From JAWPMV01 sp038527215 (GTDB lineage: Bacteria > Bacteroidota > Bacteroidia > J057), in NCBI GenBank assembly GCA_038527215.1, contig JBCBGC010000020.1:1-64000 (forward strand): DNA of 64,000 nucleotides, read 5' to 3'. The stretch's first letter is position 1. Every line of letters starts with the position of its first letter. The notes below the pieces were generated by a model, which was not told the DNA's origin, searched no databases, and saw only the letters and a list, made by a program, of their open reading frames with translations. Shown in pieces: positions 1 through 8,149 of the stretch. The position numbers and the translations under genes are program-made.

Positions 1-1
1 C

Positions 2-148
2 AAAACCGTCTCTACGCAATCCTCCGGTCGGAAAACCGTTTCCACCCAAAGCCAGAAAAAGAAAGGCGCCACTCAAACCCGCAAAACGCCAAGCAGAGCC
101 AACTCTGTGCCGATCAAATCGCGCCGCAAGGTGATCAAAAAGAATTAA
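2..148 (+). CDS. C-terminal end of a basic, Lys/Arg/Ser/Thr-rich protein (partial)
   Basis: Only the last 48 codons are in the window, ending at TAA 146-148. The visible part is strongly basic and low in complexity: the heptapeptide KTVSTQS occurs twice, 10 residues apart, and the tail ends IKSRRKVIKKN. This composition suits a disordered, nucleic-acid-binding or histone-H1-like tail, but no domain can be named from it. A strong intrinsic terminator follows 31 nt after the stop, so this is the last gene of its transcript. Confidence 0.6.
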   Translation, partial: KTVSTQSSGRKTVSTQSQKKKGATQTRKTPSRANSVPIKSRRKVIKKN

Positions 149-179
149 GAAAAGGGCTGAGAATAAGCTCAGTGGGCAT

Positions 180-208
180 ACGGGGGGCTGATTGCCCCCC
201 GTTTTTTT
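180..208 (+). terminator. Rho-independent terminator after the partial basic-protein gene
   Basis: A perfect 9-bp stem (ACGGGGGGC at 180-188, GCCCCCCGT at 194-202) with a 5-nt loop is followed by a T tract to 208. The T tract overlaps the stop codon of the convergent acyl-CoA dehydrogenase gene. There is no T run on the other side, so it is read as a terminator for the + strand only. Confidence 0.85.
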
Positions 209-1898
209 ATGCTTTCCAGGCCAGGAGTTGGTGCAGGCTAGCCTCGTCTGGCAGGTAGCCTGCTGGTTTTGCTTCTGGGAAAAGCTGGCTTTCCCACCAG
301 GCCAGCGCCGGAGCGATCCAGGGAGTACTTGCTTCTGTCTGGTATCTAAGCAAACAAGCCATGCGGTGGAAATCTGTCAGTTTTTCCAGGGCCCGTTTAG
401 TTTGATAGACGGATTCATCCTGGGGGAGGGCAAAGGCCTTTTCGAAGGAGGTCAGGAGGGCCTCCCAACTGGTTTTCCAGGCATGCTCTATGCCAAAATG
501 GCCTTGAAAAGCAGCCTCGATTTGCGCTTTGGTTACGGCCCAGGCTCCCGGTTTTTGCCAGGCCCGCAGCATATCCAGCACCATGATATTGCCAGCCCCT
601 TCCCAAATCGGCAGCACCAGGACGTCCCGCATGAGTTTGGGCATGACCCCATCTTCGATATAGCCCATGCCGCCCATCAGTTCCATGGATTCCCGCACCA
701 AATAGACCCCTTGCTCGGCACTGCCTTTTTTGAGCATAGGCGTAAGCAGGCGTAAGGCGGCCCCGGCTTGTTCGTCCTCTTGATCTGCATGATCCAGGGC
801 CATGATGGTATCCCAGAGGAAATAGAAATCAGCCAAATAGCGGGCCCCTAATTCCCCGAGCTTGGCGCGGACCAGGCTATGGCTAATCGCCTTTTGTCCA
901 AAAGTAACCCGATGACAGAGATACTGATAAGCTTCTATCAGGGCCCGCCGGGCAAATGAAAGCGCTGCCGCAGCATTATACAGACGGGAAAGGTTGATCA
1001 TGTCGGTCATGATCCTGAAGCCCTCTCCTTCCTCTCCGATCAAGGTCCCGATGGTTCCATTGAGCATACACTCCGCACTGGCCATCGAACGTACCCCTAG
1101 TTTGTCTTTGAGGCGGAGAATTTCCAGCGGATTTTTGCTGCCGTCGGGGAGTCTTTTTTCAACGAGGAAAATGGATAAGCCCCGGGTACCCCTGATCTCA
1201 GGATTGACCCGGGCCAGCACAAAAATGATGTCCGCATTTACGTTGCTGCAAAACCATTTTTCTCCATACAATCGATACTTGCTTCCTTCCTCTTGCTCGG
1301 CTCGGACCAGATTGGCGCCTACATCGGAGCCGCCACTTTTTTCCGTCAAAAACATGGCTCCGGTATAAAGCTCCTTTGGGTCCAGGGTATAGAGATGAGG
1401 CAAAATGCGCTGCCGGTCTTCCTCTGTACAAAAGCGGTCTACCAGTCGGGCCGCGCCATCGGTCATACACAAAGGACAGGGAATACCCCCTTCTCCCATC
1501 GCATAGAGGAAGGAATTCACAAAACTGGTGCGATGACGCTCCGCCTGAAATTGCTGGCGCAGCTCCGGTTCCCATTTTACCCGAAACATCTCTGATTCCA
1601 CCGCCATGGCCATCAACTGTTCATAGGCAGGATGAAAACGGACGTCAAACACATCTTCTCCCAGGAAATTGCGGCGGATCAGTTCCGGCCCGTGTTTATC
1701 CGCCTGCAGAGAGAGGGCGTCCATGTCTACCGCAGCCCGCTGGCCTAGTTGCTGCCATTTGTCCTCCATGTACTGCCGGGCCTCCTCACTGATAAATCGC
1801 TGCACAAAATCCTGTAAGGACAGATCGCTCTGCCAGAAATTTTGGCTGGGAAGGTAGCTGGCGGGAAGGACACGATTGGGGCGGGGTGGATGGGGCAT
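207..1898 (-). CDS. Acyl-CoA dehydrogenase, AidB-like subgroup
   Basis: A 563-residue FAD-dependent acyl-CoA dehydrogenase, expected to oxidise an acyl-CoA thioester at the alpha-beta bond and pass electrons to an electron-transfer flavoprotein. Visible family signatures are FLTEKSGGSDVGAN, the substrate/FAD loop YRLYGEKWFCSN, the helix MGGMGYIEDG and the C-terminal LPIWEGAGNIMVLD. The motif PCPLCMTDGAA and the length, well above the usual 380, match the AidB-like branch, in which some members bind DNA or act in alkylation stress. The substrate cannot be told from sequence. It starts at ATG 1898, next to a repeat island that lies in its promoter region, and appears to be monocistronic. Confidence 0.88.
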   Translation of the reverse strand: MPHPPRPNRVLPASYLPSQNFWQSDLSLQDFVQRFISEEARQYMEDKWQQLGQRAAVDMDALSLQADKHGPELIRRNFLGEDVFDVRFHPAYEQLMAMAVESEMFRVKWEPELRQQFQAERHRTSFVNSFLYAMGEGGIPCPLCMTDGAARLVDRFCTEEDRQRILPHLYTLDPKELYTGAMFLTEKSGGSDVGANLVRAEQEEGSKYRLYGEKWFCSNVNADIIFVLARVNPEIRGTRGLSIFLVEKRLPDGSKNPLEILRLKDKLGVRSMASAECMLNGTIGTLIGEEGEGFRIMTDMINLSRLYNAAAALSFARRALIEAYQYLCHRVTFGQKAISHSLVRAKLGELGARYLADFYFLWDTIMALDHADQEDEQAGAALRLLTPMLKKGSAEQGVYLVRESMELMGGMGYIEDGVMPKLMRDVLVLPIWEGAGNIMVLDMLRAWQKPGAWAVTKAQIEAAFQGHFGIEHAWKTSWEALLTSFEKAFALPQDESVYQTKRALEKLTDFHRMACLLRYQTEASTPWIAPALAWWESQLFPEAKPAGYLPDEASLHQLLAWKA

Positions 1899-2059
1899 AC
1901 AGTCGTTATTTGTGAATAGATCAAATTACGGATCAGCCGCCAGTCCACAAAAAGCTTTTGGTGGGGACCGTGGCTACGGCTTCCTCCCGGCGTACCGGGA
2001 TGACACCATGGTGTATGGTGGCCAGCAAGCTTGCTGCTCTTTCTCAACCCCTTTTTTCT

Positions 2060-2187
2060 TGTCACCCCGGAAAGGCTTTTGACCACTAGGGAAAAAGCCT
2101 TATCCGGGGTCTCCATGATCTTTTTAGCAAACCCGGAGACCCCGGATAGCCCACCTCCCTCTGGTCGGTCGGTCTTCCGGGGTGACA
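2060..2187. repeat. Cloverleaf-type palindromic repeat (family A), copy 1
   Basis: This 128-bp unit is bounded by the inverted repeat TGTCACCCCGGAA / TTCCGGGGTGACA. Inside is a second inverted repeat, ATCCGGGGTCTCC / GGAGACCCCGGAT, around a short AT-rich loop. Between outer and inner stems lie two side arms. The left arm here (AAGGCTTTTGACC...AAAAAGCCTT) is itself self-complementary. The same unit, with arms exchanged or reversed, recurs nine more times in the window. Confidence 0.85.
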
Positions 2188-2204
2188 TGCATGTGGGTAA
2201 AGCC

Positions 2205-2216
2205 GCCACGCGTGGC
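2205..2216. repeat. Short perfect palindrome in the spacer between family-A copies
   Basis: GCCACGCGTGGC is a perfect 12-bp palindrome, and the flanking C and G extend it to 14. It recurs in the spacers after family-A copies at about 2415, 20694 and 20902, so spacer and repeat travel together as one longer unit. Confidence 0.7.
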
Positions 2217-2269
2217 GACTTCTAAAGTTTCAAAGAGGCTTTTCTCCCTTTCAACCATCTAGCAAAAGA

Positions 2270-2394
2270 TGTCACCCCGGAAGCATCCTGAGCATGGCGA
2301 AGGAGGCTATCCGGGGTCTCCATGATCTTTTTGGCAAACCCGGAGACCCCGGATAGCCCACCTCCCTCTGGTCGGTCGGTCTTCCGGGGTGACA
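2270..2394. repeat. Cloverleaf-type palindromic repeat (family A), copy 2
   Basis: This 125-bp unit has the same outer and inner inverted repeats as the copy at 2060. The right half is identical, but the left arm is a different module (AGCATCCTGAGC...GGAGGCT). It therefore shows arm exchange between otherwise matching units. It is the reverse-complement arrangement of the copies at 20517 and 20724. Confidence 0.85.
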
Positions 2395-2448
2395 TACATG
2401 TGGGTAAAGCCGCCACGCGTGGCGAATCCTAAAGCTTCAAAGAGGCTT

Positions 2449-2532
2449 TTGCGCGAGCCTGTCTTCGACAGGTGCCTCCCGCCATGCTCTCCCGGCGTAC
2501 CGGGAAAGGGCCGTTGGGCGGAAGGGGATGTA
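2449..2532. repeat. Family-B palindromic repeat, partial or rearranged
   Basis: In reverse complement this stretch matches parts of the units at 20065 and 21111: the GAAGACAGG segment, the GGCGGGA segment and the terminal TTGGGCGGAAGGGGATGT. The internal hairpin is replaced by CCCGGCGTACCGGG, and the other terminus is lost. It adjoins family-A copy 2. Confidence 0.55.
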
Positions 2533-2540
2533 AGGCCACA

Positions 2541-2575
2541 AAAAAAAATGAGTCATCCTAAACTGGATGACTCAT
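2541..2575 (-). terminator. Rho-independent terminator of the secreted unknown gene
   Basis: On the minus strand a perfect 11-bp stem (ATGAGTCATCC / GGATGACTCAT) with a 6-nt loop is followed by eight T residues. It lies 38 nt beyond the stop codon of the gene at 2614-3780. Confidence 0.9.
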
Positions 2576-2613
2576 TGATCGTCATAATCAACGGACCGTA
2601 CGTAGGAAGCCCC

Positions 2614-3780
2614 CTACAAGTCCCGTTTTTCTTGAAAAGCTCTCACCTTGGATTTTTCTTCGTTGGTGAGTTGCTGATAGATATCTTCAAAGTAAACCTG
2701 ATCCACAAAGTACCGGATCACCTCTTCATCACCAATGTTGATCTTATGGGCTCGCATGATGGCCAGCATCATCGGAATCCAGCTTTTTTCGTGATACAAA
2801 GGCGCTACCTGAGAGCGGGTCTGTACGCGGGCGCTGCCGATACCTTTGCTTGCCTGGGCGATGTAGCGTTTCCGCTTGGCGCCTGCGACAAAAGCTTCGG
2901 GTTTTTCCAGAGGAGACTCATAAGTGATCATCTGAGTTACCACAGACTGCTCTTCCCTTTGCTGCAATCTTTCCGCTTCGTTTTGCACGATGTACTGTAC
3001 CGTCTGGACAAAGAGTTTTTGCAGGAATACCTTGAAGGCGGTGATGTTATGATCATATACTTCCCCTGTAGCGAAAAATACCGGCCGGTCTACATTCTCC
3101 ACGAAAACGGTTCCACCTGCGTTGAGATAAAATCCTCTCAGATGGGTATCGGTTAGCTTGATGGACAAAGGCTCCATCGGTTTTTTGGTGAGGCCCTTTT
3201 CACCTGGTTTTTGGAAAGTGAAATGCTGGTCAGGCAGGCTTTCGGTATTGAAAACCACTTCCTGAAAGACCGGGTCATAGGTCCCGTGCTTGACCAGGAT
3301 ATGCCGCAGGAAAATTTTGTCAAAGGGTTCCAGGTTTTTTCGGGCCAAAGCCTTGTCAACAAAAGCGATATGGTCTGAATCTGCCCCGTGATTGCCTAAC
3401 AGGATAATGTTCTCAAACATCTCATCCAGCCGCAGATTGATGGCCTCAGTAGTCTGAGTTTGAATTTCGTACCGATTGAGGTGATAAATCCCGTTTTGTG
3501 TCGTGCGGAATAAGCAGTTTTTCTCATAAAAGGTCATCAGTCCCAGTTTCCCAAAGTTCAGGGTGAGGGATTGACTACTGTTAGAAAAACGGCCTTTGAG
3601 TTCAGCATAAGCCGCAATCTTGAATTGGTTGTCGGTGCTGAGACTATAAGGACCAATAAATTGGTTGATGATTTGCTCAAGCGAAGCATTTTTCTTGGCT
3701 GGAGCCTGGGCAAAAAGGGACGAGAATGAAAGCAGAGTACAGAGCGCGGATGTCCAAAGGGAAGAACGTGCGTGCATCAT
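2614..3780 (-). CDS. Secreted protein of unknown function
   Basis: This 388-residue protein has a clear signal peptide (hydrophobic LWTSALCTLLSFSSLFAQA, cleavage likely after FAQA), so it is exported. The first part (about residues 30-130) is rich in beta-strand-like patterns, and a Glu/Gln-rich stretch near residues 265-285 may be a short coiled coil. The C-terminal 60 residues are helical and charged. I recognise no family. It is flanked by its own terminator and a 312-bp upstream gap, so it is probably monocistronic. Two adjacent ATG codons (3780 and 3777) could both serve as the start. Confidence 0.75.
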   Translation of the reverse strand: MMHARSSLWTSALCTLLSFSSLFAQAPAKKNASLEQIINQFIGPYSLSTDNQFKIAAYAELKGRFSNSSQSLTLNFGKLGLMTFYEKNCLFRTTQNGIYHLNRYEIQTQTTEAINLRLDEMFENIILLGNHGADSDHIAFVDKALARKNLEPFDKIFLRHILVKHGTYDPVFQEVVFNTESLPDQHFTFQKPGEKGLTKKPMEPLSIKLTDTHLRGFYLNAGGTVFVENVDRPVFFATGEVYDHNITAFKVFLQKLFVQTVQYIVQNEAERLQQREEQSVVTQMITYESPLEKPEAFVAGAKRKRYIAQASKGIGSARVQTRSQVAPLYHEKSWIPMMLAIMRAHKINIGDEEVIRYFVDQVYFEDIYQQLTNEEKSKVRAFQEKRDL

Positions 3781-4092
3781 TTAACTGAACAAACAGGATA
3801 TTCTGAGTGAAAAAAGAATCAACAAGTTTGGGGGGGATACAACACCAAAGAAAACCTTCGACATCCGAAAAATCCTTCCAAAACTTATGACATCATTACA
3901 TGCATGACCAATAGCGTAGAAATGCGCAAAGCATCAATAAAGGGAGTATTCCGGTTCGCAATCGGTCTGTTTTGTGAAATCATTTCGCGAAGAGAAACAA
4001 ACGAAACACGAAAGGAGTGCTCAAATTATGGGCCGGAAAAGACGAAGGGAGGAAAAAACTTACGTGAAAAGCTGGATATTAGACCGATTGGA
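3781..4092. other. Gene-free gap, 312 bp
   Basis: It lies between two minus-strand genes and should hold the promoter of the secreted unknown and the 3' end of the DUF445 transcript. No repeat, tRNA-like structure or convincing promoter was seen. A 22-codon + strand reading frame with a Shine-Dalgarno-like AAAGGAG starts at 4028, but nothing else supports it. Confidence 0.5.
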
Positions 4093-5343
4093 TTAACCGT
4101 TCATCCCAAAAATGAAGGCCCATTGAGCGAGGCCTGCCCCAAAGCCCAGCATGGCGCCCACCAGGATGAGCTTCCATTCATCTTCCTGGAAGATGGGACG
4201 AAGAAAGGAGACAAACTCCCGGGGACCGAGCTGCTGCATCCGGGTTCTGAGGGTATGTTCAATATTGAGGGCTTCTCCCGCATATTCAAACACATGACGG
4301 ATGGCAAAGGGCAGCTCATCAGAAAAGCCTTTGGCAATACGCTTCTTTATATTGACATAGGTCTGAGCGCCTGAGGTTACCTGGATCAAGGACTTGCCCA
4401 CGCCGATCTGCTGATCCACGGCCTTTTTAATGTGGCGCTGGACGATCTTTTCCAGCCGGTGGGCAGTGGGACCTTCGACCAGTCGCTGGAAGATATTCTG
4501 GGCAGTGAGAATCTCCCGGGCAAGGATTTGGGCGTAGGCAGCGGCCACCTCTTTTTGTCGTCGGATAAATAACCCCTGCACTCTCCAGAAGAGCACTTTC
4601 CGTTGGTAAAGCGGCTCAAAGATCATGCGTAAGGCCAGGTAGTTGGTGGCCCATCCTACAAACAAGCCTGCGGTAGGTAAGATCCAGCCAGCCGAGAATC
4701 CCGCTTGCCAGCAGAAATAGAATATGACCATTTGAACCACCCCAAACAGGCATCCGAAATAAAAACCGGACCTTTCGATGAAACGAAACTCCTGATCACC
4801 GACTTCCAGAAAAATCTGATTAAGTAGCTCCCGATCTTTTTCCAGGGCTTCTACCACCATCTCTCTCAAATCGAATAATTCTGTGATATGGGTTTTAACC
4901 TCTTCCATCAGGCCACTCACTACAGCGGGGATTTCATAGGAAATGCGTTCTTGCAATTCTTCCCTAACAGAGGCAGAAAGCGCTTCCCAAATCACCGGTG
5001 CTTCCTCCTCCATGGTTTCTTCCAAAATTTCCTGGCTAAGTCGGTGCAGCACCGGCTCCATTTCGTCCGCCACTCGCTCCGCATCTAGTTGAGAAAAGCG
5101 ATCCTCTATGGTAATGAGGTTTTTGGTGAGCAAGTCCACGGCTTTTCCCGCCATCACGCCGGCTTTAGAAGGAATGATGCCTTGCCAACCTATCGGCTTG
5201 AACCCCACAAAATTGATGGGATAAAAAGTCATTTTGAGGGCCATGACATTGGTGGCCCATCCTACCAGCCCACTGATCAGGGGGATAGAGGCAAATTGCC
5301 AGAAAGTAAGGCTACTCAATGCCGCGCTGAGGCTTTCCCACAT
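4093..5343 (-). CDS. DUF445-family membrane protein
   Basis: This 416-residue protein belongs to the DUF445 family (YheB/YjiN-like), whose function is unknown. It contains two copies of the family's hydrophobic motif: GLVGWATNVMALKMTFYP near residue 25, and GLFVGWATNYLALRMIFEP in the middle. Each is followed by the basic segment typical of the family (GWQGIIPSKAG and RRQKEVAAAYA). Long amphipathic helices lie between them, and a last transmembrane segment (ILVGAMLGFGAGLAQWAFIF) ends the protein. It should sit in the inner membrane. No operon partner is apparent. Confidence 0.85.
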   Translation of the reverse strand: MWESLSAALSSLTFWQFASIPLISGLVGWATNVMALKMTFYPINFVGFKPIGWQGIIPSKAGVMAGKAVDLLTKNLITIEDRFSQLDAERVADEMEPVLHRLSQEILEETMEEEAPVIWEALSASVREELQERISYEIPAVVSGLMEEVKTHITELFDLREMVVEALEKDRELLNQIFLEVGDQEFRFIERSGFYFGCLFGVVQMVIFYFCWQAGFSAGWILPTAGLFVGWATNYLALRMIFEPLYQRKVLFWRVQGLFIRRQKEVAAAYAQILAREILTAQNIFQRLVEGPTAHRLEKIVQRHIKKAVDQQIGVGKSLIQVTSGAQTYVNIKKRIAKGFSDELPFAIRHVFEYAGEALNIEHTLRTRMQQLGPREFVSFLRPIFQEDEWKLILVGAMLGFGAGLAQWAFIFGMNG

Positions 5344-5614
5344 AGGGCCAAGATAGACATTTTAGGGCAATTCCGGGGAAAACAGATCTGTCTGGAGTTT
5401 CTTTTGATGGGTTAAATTATTTGCGTAAATGATCAGTTTTTCCTTATAAAACTCTTTAGAAATACCGTAATTTGGACCAGACGAAAAATGAAAAAAAAGT
5501 CCCCTACATGAATTGTGGAAAAGAAATTCCACTTTTTCGAATAAGTTCTTTCCGCTCGGCCTGATCTTTGCATGTTATGATCCCTGAAGAAGTTTGGTTG
5601 GCGAATTGAGAGTC

Positions 5615-7162
5615 ATGATGTATAATTTCAGACGAAAGGCTGTAGCGGTTTTATACGATCTTGAAGCATTGATGGAAAAAATCCCTATGCCTTCAAATTA
5701 CATGATTCGGGCCTATGTAATTCTATTGATGGCGACCCTTTGGGTAGGCCTGTTTTCTGCTGTCCGGTTTGCAGTTTCTGATGCAGAGCCGGAGGCAGAA
5801 CTTACCTCATTTGCCTTGGTAGAGGGGGTAGATTCAGTAGAAGTAGAAGCCCTGGATGGAAAGGCTACTCCGGCAGGAGAAGCAGAAGTGTTGTCAGATA
5901 TGGCGGCGCCTGAGACCCATATGCCCCCTCCTCAAAAGGTATTTGCCCAACCCAAACCTGTAGTAGAAAGCCCGGCGCCGGAGCCTAAAGCAGAAAGGCA
6001 GGTGCCCCAACTGCCGATGGAGCAATTTTTCTCCGCCCTGGATCGCCTGCGACACCGTGGGGGGAAAGTGCGGATTGCTTATTTCGGCGATTCTATGATT
6101 GAGGGAGACCTTATCACCCAGAGCCTGCGCAATGACTTACAGGAAGCCTTTGGTGGAGAAGGCGTAGGCTTCGTGCCCATTTCTTCAGAAATCCCTGGGT
6201 TTAGAAAAACCGTCAGACACCGCATCGGGGCCTGGAAAGCTTATAACTACTTTTCTCCCGGGGTCAAGAATATGGAGCTGGGGATCAGTGGGGAACTCTT
6301 TTTTGCCGAGCATTCCTGGGCCAAAACCCAATCCTGGGTCCGCTATAAGTCTGCTGACGTATACCCACGGACCAGCGAGTTCCGCCAGATCAAGATGTTT
6401 TATGGGAAGGCTCGTCCGCACAAAAACAAAAAGCCTTTTGTCATCGTGGGCACCAGTGCCCATAAAGACACCATGGACATGGAGGCTTTTTCCAAAGTCA
6501 ACCAATTAACCCTAGCCGACAGCAGCACCAAAGAAATCAACCTGAATTTTCATATTTCTAAAGACATGCCGGTCTATGGCCTGAGCATGGAAAGCAAGGA
6601 AGGCATCTTTGTGGACAATTTCCCTTCTCGGGGCAATAGCGGCATGATGCTCAACCGGATTCCTGGCGAAATCCTTTCCGGCTTCCACAAAGTGATGGAT
6701 TATGACTTGATCGTGTTGCAATTCGGGTTGAATGTGGTTTCCGCCAGCCGCAAAAGTTATGAGAGTTATCGCAAAGGCATGGAAAAAGTGGTCAAGCACT
6801 TCCAGACCTATATGCCCAATACCGATATCCTGATCGTGAGTGTCAGTGATAAGAGCACCCGCATCAATGGCGTCCTGCAGACCGATCCCAGCGTGCCCCT
6901 CATTGTAGAGGCCCAGCGCAAAGTGGCCGATGACAATCAGGTAGGCTTCCTCAACCTCTATGAGGCCATGGGAGGCCGCAACAGCATGATCCGTTGGGTG
7001 CGCTCCAAGCCATCCTTAGCGCGCTCCGACTATGCCCACCCCAACCACCGCGGCGCCAAGCAGGTCGCCAAAATCGTTCGGGAATTCCTGATGGAAGAAT
7101 TTGATTCTTTCGCGGAGCAAAAATCCGGGAACCTTCCCTCCTCTCCTTTTAGCATGCGATAA
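5615..7162 (+). CDS. Membrane-anchored SGNH/GDSL-family hydrolase
   Basis: This 515-residue protein is probably an esterase or acyl-group hydrolase acting in the periplasm. An N-terminal membrane anchor (YVILLMATLWVGLFSAV) is followed by a low-complexity acidic/Pro linker of about 90 residues, then an SGNH domain. Block I is RIAYFGDSMIEGD with the nucleophile Ser. A later VLQFGLNVV occupies the block that normally carries Asn. The C-terminal DYAHPNHRGAKQVA supplies the Asp-x-x-His pair. The ATG at 5615 is taken as the start. A TTG at 5594 (in frame, 7 codons upstream) and ATGs at 5672 and 5687 are alternatives. A promoter-like GATCTTTG lies near 5564. Substrate unknown; carbohydrate O-acyl groups are common for this fold. 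Confidence 0.8.
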   Translation: MMYNFRRKAVAVLYDLEALMEKIPMPSNYMIRAYVILLMATLWVGLFSAVRFAVSDAEPEAELTSFALVEGVDSVEVEALDGKATPAGEAEVLSDMAAPETHMPPPQKVFAQPKPVVESPAPEPKAERQVPQLPMEQFFSALDRLRHRGGKVRIAYFGDSMIEGDLITQSLRNDLQEAFGGEGVGFVPISSEIPGFRKTVRHRIGAWKAYNYFSPGVKNMELGISGELFFAEHSWAKTQSWVRYKSADVYPRTSEFRQIKMFYGKARPHKNKKPFVIVGTSAHKDTMDMEAFSKVNQLTLADSSTKEINLNFHISKDMPVYGLSMESKEGIFVDNFPSRGNSGMMLNRIPGEILSGFHKVMDYDLIVLQFGLNVVSASRKSYESYRKGMEKVVKHFQTYMPNTDILIVSVSDKSTRINGVLQTDPSVPLIVEAQRKVADDNQVGFLNLYEAMGGRNSMIRWVRSKPSLARSDYAHPNHRGAKQVAKIVREFLMEEFDSFAEQKSGNLPSSPFSMR

Positions 7163-7238
7163 AAAGAGGCAAGGCAACAGGTTGACAACTTGGCCTTCCC
7201 TTCTTTAACTTGGCTTCATCAGAACCAAGCCAAACGGC

Positions 7239-8105
7239 ATGATGAATCATTTGAAACCCGCTTCCCTTTTCCCGTGGATCATAGGCCTTTATTGCCTCGG
7301 ATGGATGACGAGTTGTCAACCGCCTTTAACCCGCGTCTATGTGGAAGTCCAGCATGGGGAAACCCGAGGACCGCTGGACAGTGTCATGGTTAGCCTGTTG
7401 GCGGCTACGCCTACCGGCATGCCTAGCCCGGTAGACAGCATGCAAACCGGATCCGAGGGCAAAGCCTACTTTGAGTGGGAAGCCCAGGAAGGCATGGCTT
7501 ACGAAATCCTGGTAACCCGCCGCAACTATGAGGAAACCGTGGTAGAAGATGGCGCGGCCTTTAGCAACCGGGTAGCCGTAGAAGCGGGGGATACCAATGT
7601 TTTCGTCTTGTCCCTGATGCCCATTTTGCCCCCAAATCCAGAGAAATTTGATCTGCTGTATGAAGTGGTGCCTATCCCGCAACTGATCGCTGCCCTCCAA
7701 ACCGATCAGTGGACCTGGCGCTTTTTACCTCAGTTGCAATGGGGCGATATCCCTGCCTTGCTGGAAGCAGGGCTGGATACCAACTATGTAAAAACCTATC
7801 CCCGGCTGGCGACCAGTACCTATCGTCCCGACAGTGCCCGCATTGGGCTGGTGGCTATATGGCTGGTGGAAGCGATCCGTAAGCAGCAACTGGCGGACCG
7901 AGAAGAGGTCATGCACCTCATGCCGCCTTCCCGGGGGCCCTTCCTCGGCACCCGCAAAGGCAATCCCTCTGGCTACAACAGCCCTAAGCAAATGCAGACC
8001 GCCCTGGAAGCCTATCAATCCTGGTGGGAAGCCGGACTGGAAGGGGACACCCTGAGCACGGCCCGCAAGAACCCGTTACGCGGTAAGGGCCTAAGCTGGA
8101 TGTAG
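7239..8105 (+). CDS. Lipoprotein of unknown function
   Basis: This 288-residue protein has a signal sequence ending in a lipobox-like GWMTSC, so it is probably a lipoprotein anchored through Cys 26. Residues of about 30-130 (VYVEVQHGETRGPLDSVMV, then a Gly- and Glu-rich segment) resemble a small beta-sandwich of the carboxypeptidase-regulatory type. The C-terminal half is Trp-rich and helical (AYQSWWEAGLEGD). I do not recognise the family. It lies 76 bp after the SGNH hydrolase and 44 bp before a T9SS substrate on the same strand, so the three may be co-transcribed. Confidence 0.7.
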   Translation: MMNHLKPASLFPWIIGLYCLGWMTSCQPPLTRVYVEVQHGETRGPLDSVMVSLLAATPTGMPSPVDSMQTGSEGKAYFEWEAQEGMAYEILVTRRNYEETVVEDGAAFSNRVAVEAGDTNVFVLSLMPILPPNPEKFDLLYEVVPIPQLIAALQTDQWTWRFLPQLQWGDIPALLEAGLDTNYVKTYPRLATSTYRPDSARIGLVAIWLVEAIRKQQLADREEVMHLMPPSRGPFLGTRKGNPSGYNSPKQMQTALEAYQSWWEAGLEGDTLSTARKNPLRGKGLSWM

Positions 8106-8149
8106 GGGAAATTCGGGGCTGGTTGTCAGGTAGATAAACGTACAACACA

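Noticed and set aside
1745..2416. Two minus-strand frames with the same protein start (MAALPTCMSPRKTDRPEGGG)
   Set aside because: The shared protein text comes from translating two copies of the family-A repeat; it is not a gene family.
4028..4096. 22-codon frame with a Shine-Dalgarno-like site (MGRKRRREEKTYVK...)
   Set aside because: Too short, no homologue known to me, and Shine-Dalgarno sites carry little weight in Bacteroidota.
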